Shown in pieces: positions 53,765-62,459 of a stretch of 64,000 bases of DNA. A model generated the notes under the pieces. That model saw only the letters and a list, made by a program, of their open reading frames with translations. It made no database searches and was not told the DNA's origin. Source of the stretch: an uncultured Acetatifactor sp. GTDB taxonomy: Bacteria > Bacillota > Clostridia > Lachnospirales > Lachnospiraceae. The translations under genes were made by a program, and so were the position numbers. Each line of letters begins with the position of its first letter. The stretch's first letter is position 1. Where the stretch lies: NCBI GenBank assembly GCA_934394665.1, contig CAKRRS010000002.1, positions 1 through 64,000 on the forward strand. The letters are read 5' to 3'.

Positions 53765-54535
53765 ATGGCAGAGACATTGCTGAAAATAGAAAATCTGACA
53801 AAAGAATATGAAGGACAGAAAATACTGGACGGGATCGATCTGGAAGTAAAACAGGGGGATGTCCTGGTAGTGGTAGGCCCCAGCGGCTGTGGTAAGAGTA
53901 CCCTGCTTCGCTGTATCAATGCACTGGAACCAATCCAGGGTGGCTCAATACAGCTGCAGGGAATGGATATCCGCAAGGGCAGCAAAAACATCACGACCCT
54001 GCGTCAGAAGATCGGAATGGTCTTCCAGAGCTATGAATTGTTCCCTCATTTGACGGTGCTTGACAATATTACGCTGGCACCTGTGAAAGTGCAGAAACGA
54101 GACAAAGCACAAGCACGTAAGGAGGCTATGGAGCTTCTGGAGCGTGTGGGACTGGCAGACAAGGCGAAAAGTTATCCCAGACAGTTGTCCGGCGGACAGA
54201 AGCAGCGTGTGGCTATCGTGCGTGCACTGTGTATGCATCCGGAGATCCTGTTATTCGATGAGGTAACCGCAGCACTGGATCCGGAAATGGTCAGAGAAGT
54301 GCTGGACGTTATGTTAGACCTGGCAAAGCAGGGAAAGACCATGCTGATCGTCACCCATGAGATGCAGTTTGCCAAGGCAGTAGCCGATAAAGTGATCTTC
54401 ATCGACCAGGGAAAAATCGTGGAGGAAGCGGCACCGGAAGCGTTTTTTGAGCATCCAGAGACCGAGAGAGCAAAACAGTTCCTGAATGTATTCACGTTTG
54501 AACCTGTGGAGCATCATACGGAACAGAACATATAA
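53765..54535 (+). CDS. Amino-acid ABC transporter ATP-binding protein
   Basis: A 256-residue ATPase with Walker [11 protein letters not shown] loop ([11 protein letters not shown]), signature LSGGQKQR, Walker B ILLFDE and the switch His in VTHEM. The sequence [13 protein letters not shown] is typical of GlnQ/HisP-type polar amino-acid importers. It completes the system formed with the two permeases and, very likely, the lipoprotein at 49628. Confidence 0.95.
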   Translation: MAETLLKIENLTKEYEGQKILDGIDLEVKQGDVLVVVGPSGCGKSTLLRCINALEPIQGGSIQLQGMDIRKGSKNITTLRQKIGMVFQSYELFPHLTVLDNITLAPVKVQKRDKAQARKEAMELLERVGLADKAKSYPRQLSGGQKQRVAIVRALCMHPEILLFDEVTAALDPEMVREVLDVMLDLAKQGKTMLIVTHEMQFAKAVADKVIFIDQGKIVEEAAPEAFFEHPETERAKQFLNVFTFEPVEHHTEQNI

Positions 54536-54553
54536 AACGAAAACAGGCAAAAG

Positions 54554-54588
54554 AAAGATAATGAAGAGAGTTTTCATTATCTTTTTTT
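54554..54588 (+). terminator. Terminator after the ABC operon
   Basis: Stem AAAGATAATGAA / TTCATTATCTTT with a short loop, followed by T7. Confidence 0.88.
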
Positions 54589-54668
54589 TATGCTATACTC
54601 ATTGTGGATTTTTGTGTTTTTTCAAAAAACTGACGATTGACAAAGAACTCTAAAGGAGAAGTGAAAAG

Positions 54669-56894
54669 GTGAACAGAAAGCCTTATATCAGATACACTGT
54701 TTTAGGAATACTGCTTTTTCTGGCATTATTGTGTGTAATTCGTATTGCCATACCGAATAAAGAATGGATCTATTCGGGAAGCACAGCATTTATGGAAGGG
54801 GAAGCTTGTACGGACAGAGCGGTTTATGAGCACATCGCTTTGGGAAGAGGTGTCTACCGGGTGGAATTATCTTATGAAAGCACCGGGGATGCCAACGCAA
54901 TATGCAATGTAAAGGACGGTACGGTATATCAGGGTGGTCTTTTATGTAACGGAGAGCATCTCTACCGGGCACTGGATCATACCTCTTATGATTTTTGGCT
55001 GTATGAGCCGACAGAGGAATTGGTAATTACAGTGGATTATTCCGGACAGGATCAATTGACGACAGGAGATCTGAAAATCGTAGAGACGAATCTTCTGTGG
55101 ACCAGATATCTGGTGATTCTCATTGCACTGGCACTTTTCATCGAGGGTACTTTACGGTTTGAAAGACAGAAGGAGAGGAACGAAGGAGGGGAAGCAAGAC
55201 GCAGAGTGATTTTTGGAATTGGTGTGATCGCGTTCGTTGCTTCTATTCCCTATTTCTATGACGGACTGATCTCAGGGGCAGACCTGACGTATCATTTGCA
55301 GCGTATCGAGGGCGTAAAGGACGGTCTGTTGACAGGACAGTTCCCGGTGCGCCTGGAGCCCAGATGGGTATTCGATCACGGTTATGCCAACGGCATTTTT
55401 TATTGTAATCTGCTGCTGTATTTTCCTGCTTTGTTGCGTATGGCAGGCTTTACTGTGACGGAAAGCTATATTTTATATTGTATCGCACTGAATATTGCAA
55501 CGGCAGCGATCGCCTGGTATTGTTTCGGAAAAATGTTCCGGGATAATGTGATCGGATTGGTGTGCAGCGGCCTTTACACGTTATCGATTTTCCGGATTTA
55601 TAAATTGCTGATCACGGGCGCTGTGGGAGAAGGAAGTGCATTTACCTTTCTTCCGCTGGTGCTTTATGGAATCTATCTGGTATTTGAAGAAAACGTGGAG
55701 AATAAAGAATTTTCGCAAAGCTGGCTGATTCTGGGAATGGGCTATGCGGGACTGATTCAGACACATGTGCTGACCTGCGAGATCACGGCTGTTATGACGG
55801 TATTACTCTGTGTACTTTATCTTCGCAAGGTGTTCGAATTGCCAAGATTTCGTCAGCTGATGCAGGGAGCGCTGCTTGCACTGGGGTTAAGTCTGTGGTA
55901 CCTGGTGCCGTTTGTGGATTATTATATGACGCAGGACATGAAAATCCAGCATGCTTCTGCCAGAACAATACAGGAAAGAGGAGCAATTCTGCCGCAGCTT
56001 GTGCATCAATTCTGGATCAGCGGACAAAATACACCGCTTGGGGATAATGGAATGCAGTATTCCCATCCGGTAGGTGTGGGACTGATCCTTGTAGTCGGGG
56101 TGTTGGTTTTCTGGCTGTTACTGTTTTTCGGTGGACTGCCGAAGAAGAAAAATCCGGAAATGCGCTTTACCATCAAGGCGGCTGGTTTGGGATGTCTTGC
56201 CTTGTGGATGTCTACGAATTATTTTCCCTGGGACAGTATTCAGAATACTTCGCAGATTGCGGCAACACTGGTGAGTAGTCTGCAGTTTCCCAATCGTTTT
56301 CTGGGCTGGGGTACCGCTTTTCTGGCAGTACCGGCAGGATATGTCCTGAAGTATTTTAAAAACAACCGGAGAATGCTATATCAGATGAGTCTGGTCACCG
56401 TGCTGGTGGCATTATCTACATCGTATCTGTATCTGATGGATTCAGAGGATCAGGAGACGGATTACTATTTGTATAATGAAGAAAGCATGGGGTTTGGATA
56501 CATTTCGGGCGAGGAATATCTGATCTACGGAACAGACAGTGAGCAATTATCTTTTGCAAAACCGGAAGCCGGTGAGAAGATCAGCATCACAGAGTATACC
56601 AAAAAAGGATTAAATACGACCTTTTTCTGTCAAAATACCGGAGAAGAGCAGGAACGAATTACCTTACCGGTTCTTTTGTATAAAGGATATGAAGCGGTTG
56701 GAGAATCCGGAGAGAAAATAGAAATCGCGGATAATGGAAATCATTTGCTGCAGGTATGTGTGCCGGGATCTTATACGGGACAGATCACAGTACGATTTAC
56801 AGAGCCTTGGTATTGGAGAGCGGCAGAGGTAATTACGCTGCTTACGATCATAGGGATGAGCTTCTGGCTGCTTCAAAAAAGGAGAAACAGATGA
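54669..56894 (+). CDS. GT-C-type multi-pass membrane glycosyltransferase-like protein (PTPS-related domain)
   Basis: A 741-residue membrane protein. Layout: one N-terminal span (9-28), an extracellular jelly-roll-like domain (about 35-140), a second span, and a bundle of eight to nine spans (about 175-590) whose first outer loop has the acidic motif SGADLTYHLQRIEG, as expected for GT-C enzymes that use lipid-linked sugars. Then comes TNYFPWDSIQNTS...LQFPNRFLGW, the signature of the family annotated as PTPS-related, an extracellular C-terminal beta domain (610-715) and a last span. GTG start with AAGGAG upstream. Overlaps the next gene by four bases. The sugar and acceptor are unknown. Confidence 0.75.
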   Translation: MNRKPYIRYTVLGILLFLALLCVIRIAIPNKEWIYSGSTAFMEGEACTDRAVYEHIALGRGVYRVELSYESTGDANAICNVKDGTVYQGGLLCNGEHLYRALDHTSYDFWLYEPTEELVITVDYSGQDQLTTGDLKIVETNLLWTRYLVILIALALFIEGTLRFERQKERNEGGEARRRVIFGIGVIAFVASIPYFYDGLISGADLTYHLQRIEGVKDGLLTGQFPVRLEPRWVFDHGYANGIFYCNLLLYFPALLRMAGFTVTESYILYCIALNIATAAIAWYCFGKMFRDNVIGLVCSGLYTLSIFRIYKLLITGAVGEGSAFTFLPLVLYGIYLVFEENVENKEFSQSWLILGMGYAGLIQTHVLTCEITAVMTVLLCVLYLRKVFELPRFRQLMQGALLALGLSLWYLVPFVDYYMTQDMKIQHASARTIQERGAILPQLVHQFWISGQNTPLGDNGMQYSHPVGVGLILVVGVLVFWLLLFFGGLPKKKNPEMRFTIKAAGLGCLALWMSTNYFPWDSIQNTSQIAATLVSSLQFPNRFLGWGTAFLAVPAGYVLKYFKNNRRMLYQMSLVTVLVALSTSYLYLMDSEDQETDYYLYNEESMGFGYISGEEYLIYGTDSEQLSFAKPEAGEKISITEYTKKGLNTTFFCQNTGEEQERITLPVLLYKGYEAVGESGEKIEIADNGNHLLQVCVPGSYTGQITVRFTEPWYWRAAEVITLLTIIGMSFWLLQKRRNR

Positions 56895-58006
56895 AAAGAA
56901 AAATACTTTTTGTAGCAGAAGGGGTTCTTTTACTGGTTTTGCTATTGCTTTGCTTTTTCGGATCCGGTGAGACAGTTAGAACAGATAGCCAAAAACTACA
57001 TCGGGAGGAAGAAACAGGATACCTTGTCAGTGATACCTTTGCCCTGCAGCCCGGAGTCTACCGGATCCTTGTGGAAGCGGATGTCGCAGGCGGTGGCATC
57101 GGAGCAGGTATGGAGATTGGTCTGGATGCAGAACAAATGACATTTCATGCGATCAGGGGAAACCGGGCGACTCTGTATGCCGGCACGGAATATCGGGAGA
57201 TCACCTATTATGTGACCGCGTCTGTGCCTTCGGCTTATGTGTCGATTCTTTCTTTTTCGGACGAGGCGGAGACCTCTTATGAACTGAAAGTGGTGAGAAC
57301 GGCAGCCGGCAGCAGGATACGATTCGTGATGGCAGTGCTGCTTTGCCTGGTTTTGAACGGGCTGCTTTCTTTTCATAGAAAAATAATGACAGGGGAAGTC
57401 ACCGGACAGAAAAAATGGACAATATGTGCCCTGACGGCCATCTGGGCAGTGGCATGTATTCCGCTTACAGTGGATTATCTGATTCTGGGAACTGACAGCG
57501 TACAATGTCTGACTGAGACAGAGTATCTGCTTCGGGGAGCGTGGAGCGAGATCACACCCGTGCACTTGTTCTACTTATGGATTCCTACCGTGGTGCGCGG
57601 AATCGGCTTTTCTGTGATGACTGCTTATAAAGTATTGTTTGCATTGCTGAGCGCGGTGGCAACCTTGTTGATCTACGGTATATTTTCCGGACAGACCAGG
57701 GATGTGCGGCTGGCGCTGCCGGTGACAGCATTCGGTGTGTGGAGCCCGCTTGCCATGAAGTGGATGTATTCTCAAGGATCCCCCGGAAAATTCATAATTT
57801 ATGTGTTGTGCTATGCACTGCTTTGTCTGGTCGTGGGACGGATCCTTGGAAGAAAAAAAGTGGCGGATCGTAAAATTTCTCCCTGGGTATTGTTTGCAAT
57901 TGGGCTGGTACTGGTATTGCAGGTATTATATTTTGAAGATAACCTGACCTTTCAGTCGGATGTGTACTATTGGTATAACGAAGAACCTTTTATGACAGGA
58001 GCGTAA
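56891..58006 (+). CDS. GT-C-like membrane protein, N-terminal-half paralogue of the previous gene
   Basis: A 371-residue membrane protein of unknown role. It repeats the layout of the first half of the 741-residue neighbour: a TM anchor, an extracellular jelly-roll domain opened by LQPGVYRILVEADV (compare RGVYRVELSYES), a second span, LGTDSVQCLTETEYLLRG in place of SGADLTYHLQRIEGVKDG, and a helix run RGIGFSVMTAYKVL that lines up with RMAGFTVTESYILY. It ends after one further span. The ATG at 56891 sits in an ATGA overlap with the upstream stop and follows AAAGGAG. Three bases separate it from the next gene, which supplies the missing part. Confidence 0.7.
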   Translation: MKRKILFVAEGVLLLVLLLLCFFGSGETVRTDSQKLHREEETGYLVSDTFALQPGVYRILVEADVAGGGIGAGMEIGLDAEQMTFHAIRGNRATLYAGTEYREITYYVTASVPSAYVSILSFSDEAETSYELKVVRTAAGSRIRFVMAVLLCLVLNGLLSFHRKIMTGEVTGQKKWTICALTAIWAVACIPLTVDYLILGTDSVQCLTETEYLLRGAWSEITPVHLFYLWIPTVVRGIGFSVMTAYKVLFALLSAVATLLIYGIFSGQTRDVRLALPVTAFGVWSPLAMKWMYSQGSPGKFIIYVLCYALLCLVVGRILGRKKVADRKISPWVLFAIGLVLVLQVLYFEDNLTFQSDVYYWYNEEPFMTGA

Positions 58007-58009
58007 CAA

Positions 58010-58900
58010 ATGGAAAAAGCATGGTTGCTATTGAGTCAGGTCATGACTTTAGGAACGACATGGTGCATGTTCCACTGTATACTAAAAGAAAAAAAACAAA
58101 GCGGACAGGAGAAGAGAAAGTGGGTTCTGCTTGCAGGAATCCTGCTGTATCTGCTCTTGCCGAAGCATGTGGCAGTGGTAAGAGAAAGAGACTGGACACA
58201 GATCGTGATCTGGATGCTGGTGCCGGTGCTGGTAGCGGCGCTGCTTCAGGTGGCAGATACGCAGAAGCGACTGTGGAAGCTCGGATTTGCCATGGTGGCA
58301 GTATTGGTGATCGGTGTGACCGGAAGACTGGATGGTGTGGCAGGACTTGTGCTGCTGTTGTTGGTATGTGTGGCGGGATTTGATAGAAAACGCTGGGAAT
58401 ATCCGGTGGCCGGAGTGCTTGGAATTGTGCTGGCATACCCTACTTATCTGACATGGAAACATTGGATCTTTGACGGTAATTTTGCGGAGAGTGGTTTGGA
58501 ATATGTGGGCATTATGGACAAGGGATATAGTATCGGTGGTTTGTTCAGTACCTATTTTCATCGAAACGGCGATCCGGGAATGGGAATCTTACTGACGGGA
58601 AGTTTACTCTTTTTAGTATATTGTTCTTTTGTGAAAGGCAGAAAAATCTGGACGCAAACCGACTATGCCTGGCTGGGAGCGGCAGGGATGCTTATCCTGA
58701 TGTCCTTACGGTATTTCCCCTGGGACTATGTGCAGAGAATAGGACAGTGGTCTCTGGGACTGGTGTCTCTGATGGGAACGCCGACAGTATTTTTTACGTA
58801 TGCGCAGATGATTTTGTGCGTGCTGAGCGTGGAAAAGATTGGTAATATTGTCATGGCATGTGAAGCAGAAGACGAAGATGAATTGCAAGAAGCAATGTAA
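58010..58900 (+). CDS. GT-C-like membrane protein, C-terminal-half paralogue
   Basis: A 296-residue protein with about eight spans, unknown role. Its final third contains LRYFPWDYVQRIGQWSLGLVS, which lines up with TNYFPWDSIQNTSQIAATLVS of the 741-residue protein, preceded by GDPGMGILLTGSLLFLVY against SHPVGVGLILVVGVLVFW. It therefore corresponds to residues of about 380-550 of that protein. The C-terminal extracellular domain and last span are missing; the tail is acidic (EAEDEDELQEAM). The start codon lies three bases past the stop of the previous gene, whose last codons carry the AGGAG site, so translation is coupled. Confidence 0.68.
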   Translation: MEKAWLLLSQVMTLGTTWCMFHCILKEKKQSGQEKRKWVLLAGILLYLLLPKHVAVVRERDWTQIVIWMLVPVLVAALLQVADTQKRLWKLGFAMVAVLVIGVTGRLDGVAGLVLLLLVCVAGFDRKRWEYPVAGVLGIVLAYPTYLTWKHWIFDGNFAESGLEYVGIMDKGYSIGGLFSTYFHRNGDPGMGILLTGSLLFLVYCSFVKGRKIWTQTDYAWLGAAGMLILMSLRYFPWDYVQRIGQWSLGLVSLMGTPTVFFTYAQMILCVLSVEKIGNIVMACEAEDEDELQEAM

Positions 58901-58921
58901 CGGGCGATAGAGGAAAGGGAA

Positions 58922-60613
58922 ATGGATATTATGAAAAAGTACAGAGGATGGATCATCACGGGGATTCTGGGCGGCATGTTGGCGTTTATGGCTGTATATG
59001 GCTGGCAGGCCAGCATGAAATATGATACCTTTTTACTGCAGGCGGAACTATGGGGGAAAATAGGTCATCTGTCGCACAAAGGATGTGTACTGGCATTTGC
59101 GGTGCTGTTTCCTTTCTTTACATGGATATTGCATTTTGGTTACCGGTGGCTGGATCAGCGTCAGAGAAAAGAGCAGCCGGTGTTTTCCTGGAAAAGCTGG
59201 CAGCAGTGGCTTCTGGCAGGAGGGATTTTGTACGGCTGCTATCTGATACTGTTACTTTGCTGTTATCCGGGGTTTTACAATTATGATATTGGATATCAAT
59301 TGCCACAGATTCTGTATCCGGAAGTGCCGTTTAATGCACATCATCCGCTGCTGCACACGATCGTGGGCGGCGGAATCATTACCATTGGGTATCATCTGCG
59401 GAGTGTGGATCTCACCTTCGGTGTTTTTTTATACAATGCGGTACAGATGGCAATCTGTGCGTCCTGCTTCAGCTATGCGATTGTCGTGATGTATCGGAAG
59501 ACCGGCAGCAGGCTTCTGGCAGTATTTTCGGAGCTTTTTTACATTCTGTGTCCGCCGGTTGCCATGTTTGCCATGAGTACTACCAAGGATGTCACCTGTT
59601 ATGCTTTTTTGCTGGTGGCAGTATTGAAAATCTGTGAAATCTATACGGCACTGAATGCTGACAGAGCACCGACTTGGAAACAGTGGTTAATCACCGGTAT
59701 TCTGCTTTGCCTGGCGTGCCTGCTTCGAAACAATATTGTATATGCAATGCCTTTTGCAGCAGTATTTGCTGTGATGCTGGTTGCTTATCAGAGAAAACAA
59801 CAGATCTTGTTTTGGCTTTTGATGATCCTTATGCCTTTGGTGTTGAACAAAGGGTTGCTGATTGCCGTGAATGCTACACCGGGAAGTGCAGCGGAAGCAC
59901 TCAGTGTACCGTTCCAACAGATTGCACGTGTCTATGTGGATAAGGGCGAGGCGGCATTTACACAAGAGGAACTGGATTATCTGAGTACCTGCATAGATCT
60001 GGATAACTTTGCCATGTATGATCCTGTCATTGCAGATGAAATCAAGACAGCATTCTGGCGCCACCTGGATGTGATTATGGCGGATAAACCGAAAGCAATT
60101 AAATTCTGGATCAAAAAGGGATTGCAGTATCCCGTATGCTACATAGAGTCTTTCCTGGATAATACTTATCAGGCATGGTATCCGTTAACCAGTTTGCATG
60201 ATAAAAAACATGGACGATATTTTGACGTGACCGGATGGAATGAAGAATATGCGAATCCGAAAGTACCGCAAGTTTATAATTTTTATACAGCAATGAAGGA
60301 AGATAGTTATGTTAACTGGCCGGTCTTAAGACTGTTCTGTGTGACAGGAACGATGTTTATCATGATGTTTGTTAGTGCATTTTATGCCTGGTGGCGTAAA
60401 GACAAACCGGTGGGAATCGCTTTAGTTACGACGTTGTTGGTGGTAGGAACCTGTATGTGCGGTCCGGTGTCGGATATCCGGTATTATTTGATTTTATTTG
60501 AATTATTTCCGATATTACTGGGATATCTGTGTGGGAAAAAGGAAATGGCAGATATCGCTGTGAATAAGTCAGACGAGATGATCAAGAAGGATGCAAAAAG
60601 AGAGATTGCCTGA
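58922..60613 (+). CDS. DUF6020-like polytopic membrane protein (GT-C-type)
   Basis: A 563-residue integral membrane protein with about 12 spans. The first outer loop after span 4 has YNYDIGYQLPQILYP and HHPLLHTIVGGGI, a pattern seen in large GT-C-like membrane proteins of Firmicutes annotated DUF6020. A large extracellular loop (about 325-455) precedes the final spans, followed by a basic cytoplasmic tail. Probably a lipid-linked sugar transferase or flippase-like partner of the three preceding genes; this is inference from context. GAGGAAAGGG precedes the ATG. Its 3' end overlaps the following remnant by 23 bases. Confidence 0.72.
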   Translation: MDIMKKYRGWIITGILGGMLAFMAVYGWQASMKYDTFLLQAELWGKIGHLSHKGCVLAFAVLFPFFTWILHFGYRWLDQRQRKEQPVFSWKSWQQWLLAGGILYGCYLILLLCCYPGFYNYDIGYQLPQILYPEVPFNAHHPLLHTIVGGGIITIGYHLRSVDLTFGVFLYNAVQMAICASCFSYAIVVMYRKTGSRLLAVFSELFYILCPPVAMFAMSTTKDVTCYAFLLVAVLKICEIYTALNADRAPTWKQWLITGILLCLACLLRNNIVYAMPFAAVFAVMLVAYQRKQQILFWLLMILMPLVLNKGLLIAVNATPGSAAEALSVPFQQIARVYVDKGEAAFTQEELDYLSTCIDLDNFAMYDPVIADEIKTAFWRHLDVIMADKPKAIKFWIKKGLQYPVCYIESFLDNTYQAWYPLTSLHDKKHGRYFDVTGWNEEYANPKVPQVYNFYTAMKEDSYVNWPVLRLFCVTGTMFIMMFVSAFYAWWRKDKPVGIALVTTLLVVGTCMCGPVSDIRYYLILFELFPILLGYLCGKKEMADIAVNKSDEMIKKDAKREIA

Positions 60614-60944
60614 TCGGCAAATAATCAAAGAAGTCAAAAGAAATCAGGGGAAAAAGATATTTCAGAAATTTGCAATATTATGTACTGGAATTTTATTAAC
60701 AGTACTGTGGAGCAGCCGGGTACAGGCTGCCTCCGTCCCCCAGGCAGAAACACCGAATTACAAAGTCGTTTTCTTTGCCCATGAGAATTACTATGAACAG
60801 GATGCGGACGGCAGTAAATCCGGCTACGGCCATGAGATGATGCAGAATGGCTCTCGGTATATGCAGTGTACCTTTTCCTGTGTCGGCTATGACAAGAATG
60901 TATTTCCAAGCCGGTCAATATTAAAGATATTGAGGGAACTTTAA
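60591..60944 (+). pseudogene. Decayed gene: signal peptide plus start of a periplasmic SBP_bac_3-type sensor domain
   Basis: The 117-codon frame encodes a plausible signal peptide (FAILCTGILLTVLWSSRVQA) followed by YKVVFFAHENYYEQDADGSKSGYGHEMMQ and CVGYDKN. The pattern VxFFxxxxYxxxDxDGxxSGYGxE...YxxVGYDK is that of the extracellular binding domain found at the N-terminus of many Lachnospiraceae GGDEF/HD-GYP or histidine-kinase proteins. After YDKN the sequence loses similarity and stops, and nothing of the enzyme domains remains before the chromate transporter gene. Hence a truncated remnant. Confidence 0.55.
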
Positions 60945-60997
60945 AGGAAGGTACCGAAAAAAGAGCGGCAGAAAGTAACGGAGTGAATGGAAACAGT

Positions 60998-61606
60998 ATG
61001 AATACAGAAAAAGCATCATTGGAGAATCCGAAAGTTGAAAAAATATCCAAAAAGAAACTATTAGGGAAGCTGTTTGCGTCTACTTTATACCTGAGCACTT
61101 TCACGTTCGGTGGAGGATATGTGATCGTCACGCTGATGAAGAAAAAGTTCGTGGACGAGTATCACTGGATCGAGGAAAATGAGATGTTGGATCTGGTGGC
61201 TATCGCGCAGTCCTCCCCGGGAGCTATTGCGGTGAACGGAGCTATTGTTGTGGGGTATAAGCTGGTGGGGATTGCCGGGGCACTGACAGCGATTCTGGGA
61301 ACGATTCTCCCTCCTTTTGTGATTATAGCTGTAATCTCTATCTTCTATAATGCCTTCCGGAGTAACTTCTATGTAGCACAGATGCTGTCCGGAATGCAGG
61401 CAGGCGTGGGTGCGGTGATCGCTTCCGTGACGTATGACATGGGCGCTCCGATTGCAAAAGAGAAGGATCCGATGTCGCTTCTTATCATGACCGGCGCGTT
61501 TTTCGCAGCCTGTGTGCTGGAAATCAATGTTGTTTATATCGTGATTACCTGCGGATTGCTGGGCGTGATACGGACTTTGCTTGCCAAAAGGAGGTTCGGA
61601 AAATGA
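60998..61606 (+). CDS. Chromate transporter (CHR family), first half-size subunit
   Basis: A 202-residue membrane protein with about five or six spans, one of two half-size CHR proteins that together equal a full ChrA. Signature TFGGGYVIVTLM near the start and AIAQSSPGAIAVNGAIVVGY. Short-chain CHR pairs are widespread in Clostridia and their real substrate is unsettled. A GTG at 60983 in frame is an alternative start; neither has a strong ribosome binding site. The ATGA overlap with the next gene indicates coupling. Confidence 0.88.
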   Translation: MNTEKASLENPKVEKISKKKLLGKLFASTLYLSTFTFGGGYVIVTLMKKKFVDEYHWIEENEMLDLVAIAQSSPGAIAVNGAIVVGYKLVGIAGALTAILGTILPPFVIIAVISIFYNAFRSNFYVAQMLSGMQAGVGAVIASVTYDMGAPIAKEKDPMSLLIMTGAFFAACVLEINVVYIVITCGLLGVIRTLLAKRRFGK

Positions 61607-62199
61607 TTTATCTGCAACTATTTTTGAGCTTTCTCCAGATCGGATTGTTCAGCTTCGGAGGCGGTTATGCGGCAATGCCGCTGATCCAGGGACAGGTGGT
61701 TACCGGGCATGGGTGGCTGACCATGTCGGAATTTACGGATCTGATCACTATTTCACAGATGACGCCGGGACCGATTGCGGTGAATTCCGCCACCTTTGTG
61801 GGACTGAAGATCGCCGGTGTGCCGGGAGCGGTAGTGGCGACGGCCGGATGTATTCTGCCGTCCTGCATCATTGTGACGATCCTGGCAAAGCTGTATTTGA
61901 AATACCGGAATATGGATCTGCTGCAGGGAGTATTGAAATCCTTACGGCCTGCCGTGGTGGCCATGATTGCTTCCGCAGGGATATTGATTTTGGTGACGGC
62001 ATTCTGGGGCAGTAGTGCGGTGATTACGTTTGCCGGAACGAAGTGGAGCATGGTCGTTATTTTTGTAATCTGCCTGATACTGCTTTGCAAGACGAAGCTG
62101 AACCCTATCTGGGTCATGGTACTGGCAGGTGTCATGAAAGTGGGGATCCAGATGGTGTCGCAAGCTATGATAAGCTATGATTTCCCCGGTATTTTCTGA
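61603..62199 (+). CDS. Chromate transporter (CHR family), second half-size subunit
   Basis: The 198-residue partner of the previous gene: FSFGGGYAAMPLIQ, ISQMTPGPIAVNSATFVG and a similar span pattern. The two halves are homologous and probably form a heterodimer with opposite topologies. The start ATG overlaps the upstream stop; AGGAGG lies within the upstream gene. Confidence 0.9.
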   Translation: MIYLQLFLSFLQIGLFSFGGGYAAMPLIQGQVVTGHGWLTMSEFTDLITISQMTPGPIAVNSATFVGLKIAGVPGAVVATAGCILPSCIIVTILAKLYLKYRNMDLLQGVLKSLRPAVVAMIASAGILILVTAFWGSSAVITFAGTKWSMVVIFVICLILLCKTKLNPIWVMVLAGVMKVGIQMVSQAMISYDFPGIF

Positions 62200-62345
62200 A
62201 TAAGGTTCAGTTTGGCCTGAGAGGTATGTAATTGAAAAATGAACAGTGGTTATATGTAAGATGTAAAATTGAGGGACATAATTTTAAAAAAGATCCTATC
62301 ATGTAAAAAACATATAGTTGCAAAATGTCCGCAAGATAAATACAC

Positions 62346-62374
62346 TTGTCTTTCGTATGAAAATACTATATAAT
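62346..62374 (+). promoter_or_regulatory. Promoter of sstT
   Basis: TTGTCT at 62346-62351 and TATAAT at 62369-62374, 17-base spacer. The remainder of the 260-base gap after the CHR pair shows nothing else. Confidence 0.7.
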
Positions 62375-62459
62375 AGCACATAGTGTGTGCAATACAGCAC
62401 AGTCAGCGAAAAGATTTTACTGTATGCTACATGAAAAAACGAAAGAAGAGTGGAAACGT

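Noticed and set aside
54637-54642. TTGACA just before the GT-C gene as a promoter
   Set aside because: A -10 at proper distance would fall at the start codon and none is seen; the real promoter of this cluster remains unidentified.
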